DNA of 64,000 bases from Stramonita haemastoma (taxonomy: Eukaryota > Mollusca > Gastropoda > Neogastropoda > Muricidae): NCBI GenBank assembly GCA_030674155.1, contig CM060327.1, forward strand, positions 16,374,802-16,438,801. Reading direction: 5' to 3'. Under the pieces are notes generated by a model, which was not told the DNA's origin, did no database searches, and saw only the letters and a program-made list of their open reading frames with translations. This document shows positions 1-12,644 of the stretch, piece by piece. Within the stretch, counting starts at the first letter, position 1. Each line of letters starts with the position of its first letter. The position numbers were made by a program, and so were the translations under genes.

Positions 1-337
1 CACCTTGATAGCAAACGGCAAACAACAAACTACTTTACCGGTTTCCAGGATTCTATTTCACTCAACTTCTTTCTTCTCCTATGAGTCGATTTGAAGAGAC
101 TCTAACACGATATCCTGTGTGCCAGTACATGCTAAACGCACGTTGAAGGTAGAGGGATAATGACATGCTTGCAGCTTTGCTATACATGAATCGTTAATGA
201 GACAGGCGCTGCTGTCTAAAAATGTTTTCATTAAATTTGTCCAAAATTGCATCTTTGTGATATGTGTGTTTATGTATTCATGTATGTGCAAGAATTTTCT
301 TCCAGAAATTGCATGCTTGCACTTAAAACAAAAACAG

Positions 338-342
338 ACACA

Positions 343-397
<55 letters not shown>

Positions 398-628
398 AAA
401 ATGAACAACATATACATAAGCGCGTGAACACAAACATACGCACATACTCACATACACATGTACACATATACATACAGGCACACGCAAACACAAGCACACA
501 CAGGCACGCGCGCACACACTAACACATACATTCATACACGCAGGTACGCACACACACACAAACACACACGCACTTGCACACACACGCGCACGCACACGCA
601 CACACACACACGCGCGCGCACACAACAC
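338..628. repeat. (CA)n microsatellite with degenerate CA-rich flank
   Basis: A nearly pure CA run at about 338-391 continues as a degenerate CA-rich stretch with CG steps to about 628. Open frames across it on both strands encode only His/Thr or Cys/Val repeats and are not genes. The alternating CGCGCG near 612 is a purine-pyrimidine tract. Confidence 0.95.
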
Positions 629-904
629 ACTTGTCTATGAGCTTTTTCTTCTTTTAGCTTTTTTGTAAACTTTGCTCCAGTGAATCAATGTTGCACTACG
701 CTACCTATTGACTGATGACAGTATTGAATACCTTGAAATAGTTTGCTGTTTATTATCATTATCAGCGCAAAAGTTGTTTGTTCTTTTTTGGGGATTTGTT
801 GTCCTTGGCCAGTGCTCCAAAGTTCACAAATGGTGAGATTTTTGAATATACGGCTGTTGATACTTCCAGTAAACAATCTTATCCCGACCTCAAGGGTAAT
901 ATTT
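629..904. other. Unassigned spacer
   Basis: Single-copy-looking AT-rich DNA. I see no coding frame, tRNA-like block or tandem repeat in it. Confidence 0.5.
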
Positions 905-1005
905 TAAGTCAAAGTCAAAGTCAAAATTTTATTTCCAGATGGTACATTGAGTAAGAAATATATTTGCTTTTTACATCAAACCATCTAGACTATCTTGGTA
1001 AAATA
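905..1005 (-). mobile_element. LINE-tail family H, 3' end fragment
   Basis: On the minus strand this reads as a 3' end: a segment like gatggtttgatgtaaaaagc, then caatgtaccatctggaaata, then aaattttgactttgactt, that is an AATAAA-like motif followed by a short tandem tail. Related ends occur at 40525-40615, 41110-41200, 50965-51050 and 53960-54020. The repeated 3' terminus with a variable short-repeat tail is typical of LINEs or of SINEs that borrow a LINE tail. The body is absent, so the family is not identifiable. Confidence 0.65.
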
Positions 1006-1065
1006 AAAACCCACACAAATACTAGTATGTATGCATGTATCTCCTGAATTTTTGCTCTTTTTTTA

Positions 1066-1205
1066 CCAGTACGATATGACCTACCCTTCCGAAAATGGAA
1101 CGTGTATTTACTTGTGTGCAAGACAATCGTGCGTTGGCACACGGGACATGGGTTTATAGACTCATCTGAAAGGTTTTCGGGGGAGTGGAGTCAGTACTGA
1201 CGTTA
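1066..1205 (-). mobile_element. SINE-A fragment (core)
   Basis: Decayed core of the SINE-A family (compare the fuller copies at 12645, 16762, 28425 and 49776). Recognisable blocks are gcacacgggac, gtttatag and gagtggagtcag. The tRNA-like head is missing because the copy stops exactly where a plus-strand SINE-B begins, giving a head-to-head pair that shares the core sequence. Confidence 0.8.
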
Positions 1206-1652
1206 GGAAGAACGGTGGCAGGATGGTTAAGACGTTCGCCTGCCAATATGTAAACCGCGAGTTTCTGGGTTCGTACCCAGCTCGCCCTTTCTTCCCAGTT
1301 TGACGAAAAAATCGAACTGAATGTCAAAGTCATTCGGATGAGACTACAAACCGAGATCCCGTGTGCGAACGCACACAGAACATCTTGTGCACACGTTAAA
1401 ATCCCGTTCCGCCTTTCGGAAGAGCAGGCCATCGTGTGCCGGTAGGAGCGGATGACAAATTAAAAAAAAAAAACAGCATGCACAAAGGTGTTGTGTTTAG
1501 ACACTATCCATGAGGGGAAAAAATAATGGGTAGGTGCTGCACTTGTGGCGACGCGCTCTCTCCGGGGAGAGCAGCCCGAATTTCACGGAGAGAAATCTGC
1601 TGTGACATAAAGTGGTATAAAATCAATAAAATAAAATAAAATAAATAAAAAA
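1206..1652 (+). mobile_element. SINE-B, near full-length tRNA-derived SINE
   Basis: The tRNA-like head carries an A box tggcaggatgg (1216-1226) and a B box ggttcgtaccc (1268-1278). It is followed by the core shared with SINE-A and SINE-F (gatgagactacaaaccgag ... cgtgtgccggtagg, about 1336-1448) and a 3' module (cgacgcgctctctcc ... ctgctgtgacataaagtg) shared with SINE-F, ending in an A/T-rich aaata tail. It is very similar to the copy at 44404-44840, which suggests a relatively recent burst. It has no coding capacity; RNA polymerase III transcription is inferred from the boxes. Confidence 0.88.
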
Positions 1653-2085
<433 letters not shown>

Positions 2086-2421
2086 CTCTATCTCCCCCGT
2101 CCCCTATGCATTATGCACCATATCGCACAGTAAACAATGAGATAGGGAAAAAAAAACAACTGTGCTAATATTTACATCCACGCAGTGCATGTTATATTCC
2201 AGCCTTGCTGCTTCATATTATCTAGATTGGAAGATGACAGCAGATGGTTTTTATTGACAAACGTGACTGCCACAATAGAGCTGTATCATACTTCATAATG
2301 GATAACCAATTAGTATCCTTGACATAAGGAAATGTCATACATTCCTGTTGTTTTCATTGTATTACGGTGAAAGTCTATGCCTCTCAATAAAGATTATGCT
2401 TTGGCAGAAATTAAGATATGA

Positions 2422-2725
2422 CAGAACAAGATAGCTCAGTGGTCAGAACACTCGCTTTCCCCAAGCTAAGGTTAAGCAGCATCGAGAGTGGTTAACATTT
2501 GGACGTTTGCGCGCTTTGATTTCAGTACAGTCCCCCAGATCACCCAGATGTTCTTTTTAATGGGTAGCTACCCTCTTTAGGGTCTGGAAGGTAAAGCAGC
2601 GAGGAGAGGAGATGGGCGCCACCTTCAACATGCTGGCCCCTAGAGAAGTTAACGTCTATAACGCCTCGCTCCCCTACGACGACGCAGGTTATGCGACATC
2701 TTTACCTTTTCACCTTTACCAGAAG
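2422..2725 (+). mobile_element. SINE-C, near full-length
   Basis: It begins with a tRNA-like A box (tagctcagtgg) and has the conserved body blocks ttaagcagcatcgag, gtttgcgcgctttga, ggtaaagcagcgagg and gctggcccctagagaag, and ends with a ctttacc tail. The B box is degenerate. Seven other copies lie in this window in both orientations, at 5157, 7688, 10573, 13484, 20326, 30648 and 60888. Confidence 0.85.
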
Positions 2726-3449
2726 ATCATGTGCTTTTTTTTGCAATTGTTCTTAGAGTTTTCTGAGTCTTACATTTGCACTAAAACATCCTGAACAGTG
2801 GCGCTTTGATCAGTCCTTACATCACGAGAGAGCTTCAAGATGTTGATTTTTTTTCCAAAAGTGGCATGATTATTTGTGTCAGATTAACTTGATATTTGGC
2901 AGAGTCACTACACTCAGACTCTGGTTGGTTTGGGGGAAAAGAAACCAGAAATTGGGAGAAAAATACCCGAAGTTGAACGAAAAATATCAAGAAACGGCTA
3001 CATACAGTAGAGTTTCTGTATCCATTGTGCTGTGCCCTTTCTTATGTATTTCATAAAAGAGACGCAAAGCACACATCTTTAAACACATTTGTCACCAAGA
3101 ACACACGAGGCAAAATACACTTACAGCAATCAGTGTCAGTGACATATATACGCATAAAACACATTACAACACCAACAATCTATAGGTTTTTTTAGAAAAA
3201 AAAGAGACATTCAGCCTTGACCCTTGACCTCGTGCAGAGCAAACACTTACCTAAGGAAGCAGAGAAGTACCAATACACACACGTCTGACTGATACCCCAG
3301 GACAATAACTATTCTTCCGCACCTAATTCTCAAGTGAGATAATAATGGATTCACATATCATACAGAAGAATGCTAGAATGTATGTTCAGGACAGTATGAC
3401 ATACACTTTTACGGATGATTGGAATAAGTGGGGAGCTTTTCGGAGCTAT
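2726..3449. other. Unassigned spacer
   Basis: AT-rich, apparently unique DNA. Short open frames here have no recognisable domain and no repeat resemblance. Confidence 0.5.
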
Positions 3450-3775
3450 TTGCTCAGTCTAATTTTGTAAGTACATATGGCCAGAAGAGCCCCGCTTCCA
3501 TCTCCATTCTCCTTTGCAGAAAGTAGGGGACAGTGGGCCAGGAACTGGGACCAGAGTTGGTTAAACGTCTGCCTTTCTTTGAATTGCATGTCAACACTTG
3601 TGCCATGTATATCTTGGTCTTCCTTTGTTGCATGTCAATATTGGCAATGGATGGGGAACATTTCTGTGTAGGTGTGTTTGACATTTTCAAACAAGGAAAG
3701 GACAGAGTAAATGTTTAAGTTCAGTGTGATAGTTTAATTTGTCTATGTAAAGTCTGAGACTTTTTTTTTCAAGTC

Positions 3776-3776
<1 letters not shown>

Positions 3777-3858
<82 letters not shown>

Positions 3859-3960
3859 ATGTATGTATGTATGTGTGTGTATGTGTGTGTGTTTGTGTTT
3901 GTGTTTGTGTTTGTATTTTTGTGTGTGAGTATGTTATGTTTGTGAGTATGTGTACGTGTG
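3777..3960. repeat. (TG)n and (TATG)n microsatellite
   Basis: A pure TG run to about 3840, then TATG repeats, then degenerate TG/TTTG to about 3960. Its position matches the TG tracts of the other duplication units (7278 and 10337), so an ancestral TG run may predate the duplication. Confidence 0.95.
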
Positions 3961-3967
3961 CTTGATT

Positions 3968-4316
3968 TTTAGGTCACTCTCCCCAGGATAGTAAGTCGCC
4001 ACAAGAGCAGCATCACCCAGTTTGTCTTTATTCTACAGTGTGCACGTATATTCATGCCTTTATGAGAGACAATTTTCTTCAAAAATTTGCCAAGTACAAC
4101 TTTCTTGCTGCCATGGGCTCTTTTATATACACTAACTGCGTTTTGTACATTAAGCATCTTTTCAGAAAAAAAAACTAATACTAAGCATCCAGGCCAGCAT
4201 TCAAGATCTATGGATGGAGAAAATACTTGGCCTGAAATAGGAATCAAACCCGCAACATCTTTTTTTCTCCTTGGTGGGTGCAGTAATGTGTAGTCCATCG
4301 ATCTACCAGAATACGA
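3968..4316 (-). mobile_element. SINE-F, degraded
   Basis: Minus-strand copy of the family best seen at 4437-4830 and 46293-46690. It has the 3' module (aagtcgccacaagagcagc) at the left, tgctgccatgggctctt in the body, and a B-box-like ggaatcaaacccg (minus: cgggtttgattcc) near 4238-4250. Its start is joined directly to the TG tract. Confidence 0.7.
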
Positions 4317-4436
4317 CTATACCTCAGTAAACGTAATGATGACACTGAAAACCAGAGTACCTGCTTGTGAGAAACTAATGCTATTCAAGCATCTGTAGAT
4401 CACGTTTGTAAAGAAAAATAGCTTCTGTATCGGTCG

Positions 4437-4830
4437 TGTAGAGCAAACGCGCTTTCATACAAAGTGAAAAGTTTGGGTTCTATCTAGGTTCGGGTTAGAT
4501 TCCCACTTGTGCTTGAAACCATTCCCTCATCCACTAGGCCGTGGGTGGTGGTCTGAGTGCTAGTCTTTTGGATGAGACTATTAACCTAGGTCCCGTGTGC
4601 AACACACATTTAGTACACGTAAAACCCCCACTGCAACAAGAGAGTTATTCGTGGCAAAATCATGCAGGAAAAAGCCACTGGGATTTTTTTTAAATGCGCA
4701 TGCAGACAGAAAAAAAGGGGTGGCGCTTCTCTTGAGGCGACGCGCTCTCTCCAGGAGAGTGCAGCCCGAATTTCACCCAGAGTAATCTGCCATGACTTTA
4801 AGTGCCATACAACGACAAAAACTGCAGAAA
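4437..4830 (+). mobile_element. SINE-F, near full-length
   Basis: Head ending in a B-box-like ggttcgggttagattccc. The body has gtggtctgagtgctagtc and gatgagactattaacctagg, which matches the SINE-A/B core. It is followed by tgcaacaagagagtta and then the 3' module gcgacgcgctctctccagg ... cagcccgaatttcacc shared with SINE-B. Confidence 0.8.
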
Positions 4831-5156
4831 ACCTATTTGCGGCACTGGCGAAAAAAACTCATTATATTGGCTTGTTATAGTCTAGCCAGTTGCAGAGGCC
4901 ATTACACCGTCTGGGAGTGAAGGGGTACAGGGGAAAAGACTCCACAATGATGGGTCGTTGTCTGCCTCCGCTGCTGTAACTCTACCTTGGTATGGGACTG
5001 GTGCTCTGTCTGGGATACTTCAGCGGGAATAAAGGAAACACGGGAGTTGAGTGCTTGTGAGATAGAAGAGAAAACAGTTGTAGATAAGGCATTGGGTTTC
5101 ATCAGTGTCTATTCCCTCTGTGGGCGTACCCGGGTCCTGTCAGTATAAACAACTTA

Positions 5157-5366
5157 TTGAGGGCGGTGCTCAATTCTCTCCCTGGCTGCTTCACCTTCCC
5201 TGACCCTATAGAGGGCATGCACCTATTTACAGCTTGGTGACTGGGGGACTTTACTGAGGCCATGGCGGCAAACAGTCACCCATCCAATTGGTAACCACGC
5301 TCTATGCCGCTTTAACCTTAGCTTTGGAAAAAGCGAATGCTCTGACCACTGAGCTATCATGTCCAC
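5157..5366 (-). mobile_element. SINE-C, 3'-truncated
   Basis: Minus-strand copy. At the right end tgaccactgagctatc is the reverse complement of the tRNA-like A-box region. Body blocks tcacccatccaattggtaac and gctgcttcaccttccctga are present. The copy lacks the distal 3' end. Confidence 0.82.
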
Positions 5367-6261
5367 CAAAAAATTAATGTCATGTGTCTATGTTTTTTTT
5401 CTCTATTACTGTGACCTTTTTCTACCAAGAAATCCTTTTAGGCAAAAAATAGGCTTAATTGTCCTATTAATGTCGGAATAAAAGACAATGTTCACACAAC
5501 AGGAATTCCCGAAATCAAAATGAGGGTATCTTTTATGGTGAGGGGAAAAGGTCGCCTACCCAAAATTACCCCAACTGGTGAACCTCAGAGCTCTAACCAG
5601 GGAACGAAAAAAGAAAAAAAAACTATATAGCAAAGAAGACAGCTAAGAACTGACCCGGAATTCCAGACTGCCTTTTAGTTCTCAGTCATTTCTGAGCCAG
5701 ACAAAGCTGATGAGCCCCCAGAGCTTTGGAAACTGTCCACAGAAGCCCTGACTGCTGGCAGTAAACTGCTCCTGCTGCTGTTCGGGTTACAGAGGTCCAT
5801 TTGGCTATAGCATTCCATTCTGGGAACACTACCGTGCATGTCTCTCGTGACAATGTTACATGTTCTGGCACAATCCTTCAAACATTTTAGGATATGGAGA
5901 GCGTACTAATTTTCCTGTTATACAGTGTGTTTTTGGAATGTGGTTGCATAGTAAAGTGTAGGTTTTCTTATGGATCGCTTAGTTCGCTGGTTTTGAATCT
6001 CTGTGACTAGCACTGATGAAATAGAAACTTTTTAGCATTTTTCGTGATATTTGCTGACCGGTATCTTGTTTAGTTCCCTCTTTGCGTTAATAATTGGAGT
6101 TGTGGACAGGAGGGGAAGGATATACTGTAATGCAGAAACATCTTGTGTGTCTTTAAGGTAAGAGACTTGTAATCTCGATACAGGGTATTCTAACGGCATT
6201 ACCACCTGCACCCCTTGCTGATATCACCTGTGTGTCATTGCACGGGGATTAAATCAAGATA

Positions 6262-6326
6262 CATTGATGGAGATGATGAAGATGATGAAGATGATGAAGA
6301 TGATGAAATGATGAAGATGATGAATG

Positions 6327-6393
<67 letters not shown>

Positions 6394-6416
6394 TAATAAT
6401 GATAATAATGATAATC
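6262..6416. repeat. (GATGAA)n then (ATA)n microsatellite
   Basis: A hexanucleotide gatgaa array at about 6265-6330 passes directly into an ATA/ATAATG array to about 6415. This compound tract has no coding content. Confidence 0.95.
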
Positions 6417-7027
6417 ACAATGGATCTCTATACCTACAGATAATTGCCAAGATGTTTTAGCACCAGATACTTCTCTCAACAGTTGGTCTCTATAATACGA
6501 TTCAGCACTAAGTTCATTTCAGTCTTTGAAAAAAATCCACACGTATCCAAATCACTAAGAACAAGTCATTTTCTGTTGATGTAAGGACAACCCAATATTC
6601 ACAAGCTTGAATATCATAATAGGGGAGTGGAGATTTTCACAGCATTGTAATCATGTTAAGGACATTGTATTTCATACAAAAGTAAAACCTGTTTTGTTTT
6701 GTTTTTAATTGGCACTTAGCAAAGTGTATTGGTAATACTTGTAGTGAGACAATAGTTCTTTAGTAGTATTTCTTCAGTCTGATCTTACGAGCAAAGATGA
6801 TCAATTGGGTGCCAAGTTCCAACAGTTCTTTCAGCTGTGGAGGTTGGGTATCATTCCGCACAGTCAAGCACTGGAACCTATTTTCCTGAAAGCTTGGCTG
6901 TCTTCAATGGTATGTATGTCAATACTGGAATGGACGAAGAAGGTTTCTTATTGGCTCTGTACACTTTTCACAGGAATGGAGACAGACAGACAGACAGACA
7001 GAGAAGGGGAGGGAACCAGTTTGTGCG

Positions 7028-7030
<3 letters not shown>

Positions 7031-7066
<36 letters not shown>

Positions 7067-7106
7067 TGTGTGTGTGTTGTGTGTGTGTTTTGGTGTGTGT
7101 TGTGTG
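7031..7106. repeat. (GT)n microsatellite
   Basis: Imperfect GT run preceded by a short gacagacagaca tract (about 6978-7003). Confidence 0.93.
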
Positions 7107-7119
7107 TTATTTATTTGTT

Positions 7120-7277
7120 TTCTTTTATATCGAGGATAATCGAATAAGCACGCATGCGCTTTTATTCGTCCAGTCTCTGTGTGTATGCAGTTATGTAAAT
7201 ATTGTCATCTGTTCCCTACGGCACACAATGGCCTACTCTTACGAAAAGCGAAACAGGATCTAACGTGTGCGCAGGAT
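7120..7277 (-). mobile_element. SINE-A 3' half
   Basis: Contains the SINE-A 3' terminus (tttatatcgaggataat) and core (ggcacacaatggcctactct) in minus orientation, and is cut by the following TG run. A short remnant of the same SINE end lies at the matching place in duplication unit 3 (10108-10146), so this insertion predates the duplication. Confidence 0.85.
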
Positions 7278-7440
7278 GTGTGTGTGTGTGTGTGATTGTG
7301 TGTTTTTGTGTTTGTGTGTGTTGTGTGTGTGTGTGTAGTGTAGTGTAGTGTAGTGTAGTGTAGTGTAGTGTAGTGTAGTGTAGAGTGTAGTGTAGTGTAG
7401 TGTAGAGTGTAGTGTAGTGTAGTGTAGTGTAGTGTAGTGT
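7278..7440. repeat. (TG)n followed by (GTGTA)n pentanucleotide array
   Basis: A TG/TTTG run to about 7335 changes into about 20 copies of a gtgta pentamer with two shortened units (gtagagtg). The pentamer looks derived from the TG run by a single A substitution followed by expansion. Confidence 0.95.
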
Positions 7441-7687
7441 TGTATGCTGTTCTGGTTAGATACCAGAGCAAAGTAGGTCGTACAGGAGATCACTTAGAGG
7501 ACCCAGTAGCTGAGCGAGACTTTTTTTGTGTACATCATAACATTGATAGCTCAATGAAAATTTCTGTTTTAAACGCAACACAGAGAGACACTGGGTATTG
7601 TAGTCTCTGGTGGAAATGAGATATTAGAGAAAGTATAGTACTTGGCCTTATACAGATATGGCAAACACAGTTCTTAAACATCACGGT

Positions 7688-7842
7688 TTTCTCTTTAGGG
7701 TCAGAGAAGGTAAAGCAGTAAGGGAGAGGAGATGGACGCCGCCCTCAATATGCTGGCCCCGAGAGAAGCTGAGGTCTCTGATGCCATGCTCCCCTATGAC
7801 CACCTGGGTTACGGGACACCTTTACCTTACCTTTTACCGTTT
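7688..7842 (+). mobile_element. SINE-C 3' half
   Basis: Has ctttagggtcagagaagg, atgctggccccgagagaagc and gggacacctttacc. The 5' half, including the A box, is missing, which is typical of 5'-truncated retrotransposition. It is not at the same place as the SINE-C in unit 3, so it was inserted after the duplication. Confidence 0.88.
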
Positions 7843-9300
7843 TTAGCCAAAATTAATATCAACAGGGAAACCAGGGCTTTGTCTGTGACTGACACACTTA
7901 ATCAAACACTTTTGCTTTGCCATAAAAGGCAGTCCAAATCTTGATTGTTTTCCATTTTGTACTCAACGCTTGTTCAATTGTATCAGATCACGGTGTTACA
8001 AACTGTGACTGTACTTCAGAAAAGCAATTGAAGCAATGGAGACAGACCCATTCATTCCAGCCGATATTGCTCAGTCTTGCAGAGCCCATTATCAGGTCTG
8101 GCTTGAGGCATAACGAGTACAGAGAGGATGCTCACATGATGGAAATTGTCTGCACTCTCTTGCTGTAACCACATTTTGTATGGGGCTACTGCCGTCTGAC
8201 TGTTTATGTAAATAGTACACTGAAAGAGAACAATTTATGCGAAGCTAAAATGGTCACTTAGAGAGAATGTTTTCAGCTATATAAAATTAGTTGTAGGTAG
8301 ATTGAATTCTCTTCAGTAATAGGCGAGGCAGTGAAGTACCTGGTAAGTTACTCACCTCTCAAGGGAGAAATAATTTGTAATGCATAACCCTCTTCCATCC
8401 ACAAGTCTGAAACATGCTGGAATGTCCGAACTGTTCCTGACTACAGGTATATCCCTTCACTCTGGATAAACAGTGTCACATGATGCCATGTGAGTTAGAC
8501 ACCAGAATCTGAAAGTCTATGAAAGTGACTGTTGTTCCCTATTTCTCTGTTCTTTAACCTATTTCACTTCTGAACATCCATGCTGTGGTTTTTATATTCA
8601 GACACAGAAATGTGCAACAACTCTTTAAGTGAAGCTATGTAATATGTACGTTAGGTGGTATTCGTTTCACACAAGCTTTCTGAGAAATTGAAGTATGTTA
8701 GATGTGTCAAGTTTGTTACTTCTGTAGGACAGCCAGGTTATTGCATATTTGCGCTAATATATGTAAAATGTGATGAGACATTAAGTAAACACTCTTATCA
8801 AATATGTATTTACCTTGTTAAGTATCAGTCATACCATTTTGTTCGGCAGTTACATACCAATATATCATAGAAATCATCAAAATTAGGTTTATAATATAAT
8901 TTACAAGCAGTATTGAGTTTTTAAAAATACGTTTGTGCTGTGAATGCACAGGCCTTGAGGAGAAACCAAGAATGCTATTCAGGATTTTTAGCTGAAACTT
9001 TACACTCACTGCTGGCATTTAATGGTCAGATTAAATCAGACAGTACTGTAGCTTAAAAGATAAATTGTTTGACCCCATACAGCTACACTCCATCTGAGGT
9101 GATGAAGAAGAAAAAAAACATATTGCAACACAGAATGGAAGCACTATCATGATGACTATAATCGGAATAGCATACTTGCCTCTATTTTCCGTGCCTAAAA
9201 AACAATGAACAAAGTCAAAAGTCTGATGAAACATGATAGACAGTTACATGATATTTTCCAATTTTGTAGTCGGATTATGTCCTTTTCACACACCATATAA

Positions 9301-9358
9301 CACACCCGCTCGCGCACGCGCGCGCACGCACACGCACACCAAACACACACACACACAT
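9301..9358. repeat. CG/CA-rich alternating tract
   Basis: A short CA-rich tract with cgcgcgcgcacgc near 9315; an alternating purine-pyrimidine sequence. Confidence 0.85.
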
Positions 9359-10107
9359 TTGCATTGATCATATTATCAACGATATGTCACATTCATACCT
9401 AAATTGAAAAGAATGTGCTTGTTTCTTTGTGACTTTTATCGTTGTTACTGTTGTTTCACATTTGAAATATCACACATTTTGTCTGTGCTAAGATCACCAA
9501 AACAACTAAAAAGGAAGCACTTAACAGGTGCACCGTTTCAGTAATGTCCTCTAAGTAAATTATGCAAGCAATATGATATTTACCATTTTTTTACCACAAT
9601 GTAAGCAAAACAATTTCTTTCTTAACAGCCCCTCTCTGTATAAGAATAAGCACAAACTGCATTTAGGTGTTAAAGTCACACCCATATATCTTACCCTCAA
9701 TTACAATGAGCCATAGCGAGTGACACAGACAAAAACACCTAAATATACAAGTTCACTTAAGAGCACATTTAATTGTGTTAATGGAATTACAATTTTACAG
9801 AAGGAAACAGCAACTTATATCCTTTGAAAATTGACCTGTTAATACTCAGTGAGGTGTCTGAACTAAGATGAAGGCACTTTCCAATATTGTTTTTTCAATC
9901 TTTCAAGCAAACATGACCAGATCATGCCAATTTCAACAAACCTTCTCAACTTTAGGGGCAGACGCTATTCCCCACAGTCAAGCACTGACACCTATTTCAT
10001 GAAAGCTTGGCTGCCGTCATTATGTAGTCCTGCTGGAATGGTGAAGGAAGGCTTGATTTGTTCTGTACACTTTCACAAGGTGGAGAGAGATATTTATATT
10101 TATATTT

Positions 10108-10247
<140 letters not shown>

Positions 10248-10332
10248 TAATTTTCATGGTTGTGTCCTGATGGCTTGATTTGTCTGGGGTAAGATATAAG
10301 TATTCTCCACATGCACCAATGCATGTGAGGCA

Positions 10333-10336
<4 letters not shown>

Positions 10337-10411
<75 letters not shown>

Positions 10412-10422
10412 CTGCATGTCTG

Positions 10423-10456
<34 letters not shown>

Positions 10457-10465
10457 GCTGTTGTC
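10337..10465. repeat. (TG)n then (TCTG)n microsatellite
   Basis: Pure TG from about 10337 to 10410, then tctg repeats to about 10455 and a degenerate end. Confidence 0.97.
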
Positions 10466-10572
10466 TGTCTGTTCTGCGTGTGAGTATTGTGTGTGTGAAG
10501 TGTTTGCCATTCTGGTTAAAAACTAAAGCAAAGCATATCCTACAAAAGACCCCTTATAGGACCCAGTAGCAG

Positions 10573-10876
10573 GGTAGGTAAAGGTAAAGGTGTCCCATAA
10601 CCTATGTGGTCGTATGGGAGTGAGGCATCAGAGACCTTAGCTTCTCTAGGGGCCAGCATATTGAGGGCAGCTGCCATCTCCTCTCCCCGGCTGCTTTACC
10701 TTCCCTGGCCCTAAAAAGGGCAGGTACCCATTTATAGCTGGGTGGAATGGGGGGACTGTACCGAAGCCAAGGGGCGCAAAGGGTCACCCATCCACTTGGT
10801 AACCAGGCTCGATGCTGCTTAACCTTAGCTTGCCGAAAGCGAGGGCTCTGACCACTGAGCTATCCCGTCCCCCAAT
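10573..10876 (-). mobile_element. SINE-C, full-length
   Basis: Reads on the minus strand from the A-box head (plus strand: accactgagctatcccgtcc at the right end) to the ctttacc tail at the left end (aggtaaaggtaaaggtgtcc). All body blocks are present, making this one of the best SINE-C references in the window. Confidence 0.9.
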
Positions 10877-12494
10877 AGCAAGTTAATTTTATTTTTAATC
10901 ATACATTGATCGTTCTATGTGTAGATTTCTGTCTTTAAATGCAACACAGAGAGACCATCTGAGAATTGTAGCCCTGGTAGAAATGAGATTATGAGAGAAG
11001 CTATGTAACATACAGGCTTACACAGTGATGACAAATGCATATTAAATACATGAAGGTTTTCACCCAAAATTAATGTCAACAGGGCAATCTGAGCAATACC
11101 TGTAACTACCACTCTTAATTAAAAACTTTTGCATTGCTTAAGGGGCAGACCTAGAGCTGGGTGTGTTTCCATTAATTTTGGAGATAGTGTCAACTCCTCT
11201 TCAATTTGGTATTAGATCACGTGTCTTACAAACTATGGCTGTACTTCAGAAAAGCAATTGAAGGCACAGGAGACAGACTCATTCATTCCTGCCAGTTATT
11301 GCTCACTCACTTGCAGAGGCCATTATCAGGTCTGGGCTGGAGGCAGTAACGAGACAGAGGAGTCTTCACACTGATGGGAAATTGTCTGCACTCTCTGTTG
11401 TAACTCCACATTTTGTATGGGGCTACTACCGTGCCTGACTGTTGTAATGGAAAATAATAGTTCACTGAAAGAGAATTCGCTTACGGGAAAAGCATTTGTA
11501 GATAGATTTACACACTACACCTCAGCTCCCTGCAGAGACCAGGGTAAGTACATAATCGGTATACTGATCTCTCAGAGGGAAAAGAAGGTGTACATCCATA
11601 ACCCTCTTCCACTCCACAACTCTGAAACATGCTGGGAGGTCAGAGCTGTTCACTGACTACAAGGTGTCCTCGCAATGCTGGTTAGGACCATGGAGTTCAC
11701 ATGATTACTGTGTGAGGGGATAACCCAGAAAGTCTGCTTCCAGCTGAAGACACATAGAAGTATCAGTGTACATTTTTTTCTCTGCTCTTTATCCGTCTTA
11801 TACTTCTACCATCCCAGGTATCTTGTGGCCTACGCATTTAGTCACCAGAAAATAAGCACCTCATAGTTAAGAACCATGTAATATGTACGTAGAGCATAGC
11901 GGTGTTCTTTCTCTACCATCCACTTGTCTGTCCTATGTCTGAGGTTAATGCTGACATTTCAATTTTCTATTTTTGTCGGACAGTCATACTTACGATTATT
12001 TTGAGCTAATGTCTGCGCCAGATGATGCAGACTATCTGTAAAAAAAAAAAATCTAAAAATGTGTGCATCCACCTTGTTAAGTATCAGACATAGCATTCTG
12101 TCTCAGCAGTTACATGCCAGTTACAATCCTTAGAAATTATTAGACATTTCCAGGGTTGATGATGTAGCAGTTTTGCAAGCAGTATTGGGTTTCAGAGAAT
12201 TTATTTCTGACACTGATGGCACAGGTCTCAAGAGATGAATAACTCCGCAATGCTGTCTGGCTCTCTGTCATAACTCCCCACACTCCCTCCTGGTCCGTTC
12301 ACTAATGGCCAGATTTAAAACAGAGGGGCACTTTTGCTGAGGAGATAAAAATATTCTGGACTTTTTAATCGGGGCCATGAAGTTATGATTGCATTCAAAA
12401 TATCACCAGACGCAACAGTAAAATGATGGGTAATGATTTTTTTTACAATCTCCTGGGTCAGCTTTAACCACAGACCTGGCAGTGCCTTAATATC

Positions 12495-12526
12495 CTTTTA
12501 GTATATATAATATATATATATAAGAG

Positions 12527-12558
<32 letters not shown>

Positions 12559-12564
12559 AGAGAG

Positions 12565-12640
<76 letters not shown>
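12495..12640. repeat. (TA)n then interrupted (GA)n microsatellite
   Basis: A short TA run near 12497-12520 is followed by about 120 bp of GA broken by AAGA and GGA units. Confidence 0.95.
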
Positions 12641-12644
12641 ATTA

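Larger units (their letters stand above)
3450..6690. repeat. Old tandem duplication, unit 1 (most decayed)
   Basis: Two blocks resemble the later units. The block at about 3580-3700 (tgcatgtcaatattggcaat and nearby) matches about 6890-6985. The block at about 4880-5110 (ttgcagaggccattac, ctgctgtaactc, tatgggactgg) matches about 8075-8200 and 11315-11440. The rest is filled with a TG tract, three SINEs and a trinucleotide tract, or is too diverged to align by eye. I see no gene in 5370-6260. Confidence 0.5.
6700..9850. repeat. Tandem duplication, unit 2
   Basis: Collinear with unit 3 along most of its length. Examples are cacagtcaagcactgg at about 6860 versus 9978, ggacccagtag at 7499 versus 10559, cttcagaaaagcaattga at about 8014 versus 11245, ccttgttaagtatcag at about 8814 versus 12072, and caagcagtattg at about 8905 versus 12176. 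Divergence is high with many indels, so the event is old. No frame is conserved between the copies, so I do not call a gene. About 9060-9850 has no clear partner. Confidence 0.8.

Noticed and set aside
6805..7263. 152-codon plus-strand frame in duplication unit 2
   Set aside because: It crosses GT repeats and an antisense SINE-A, and is not preserved in unit 3.
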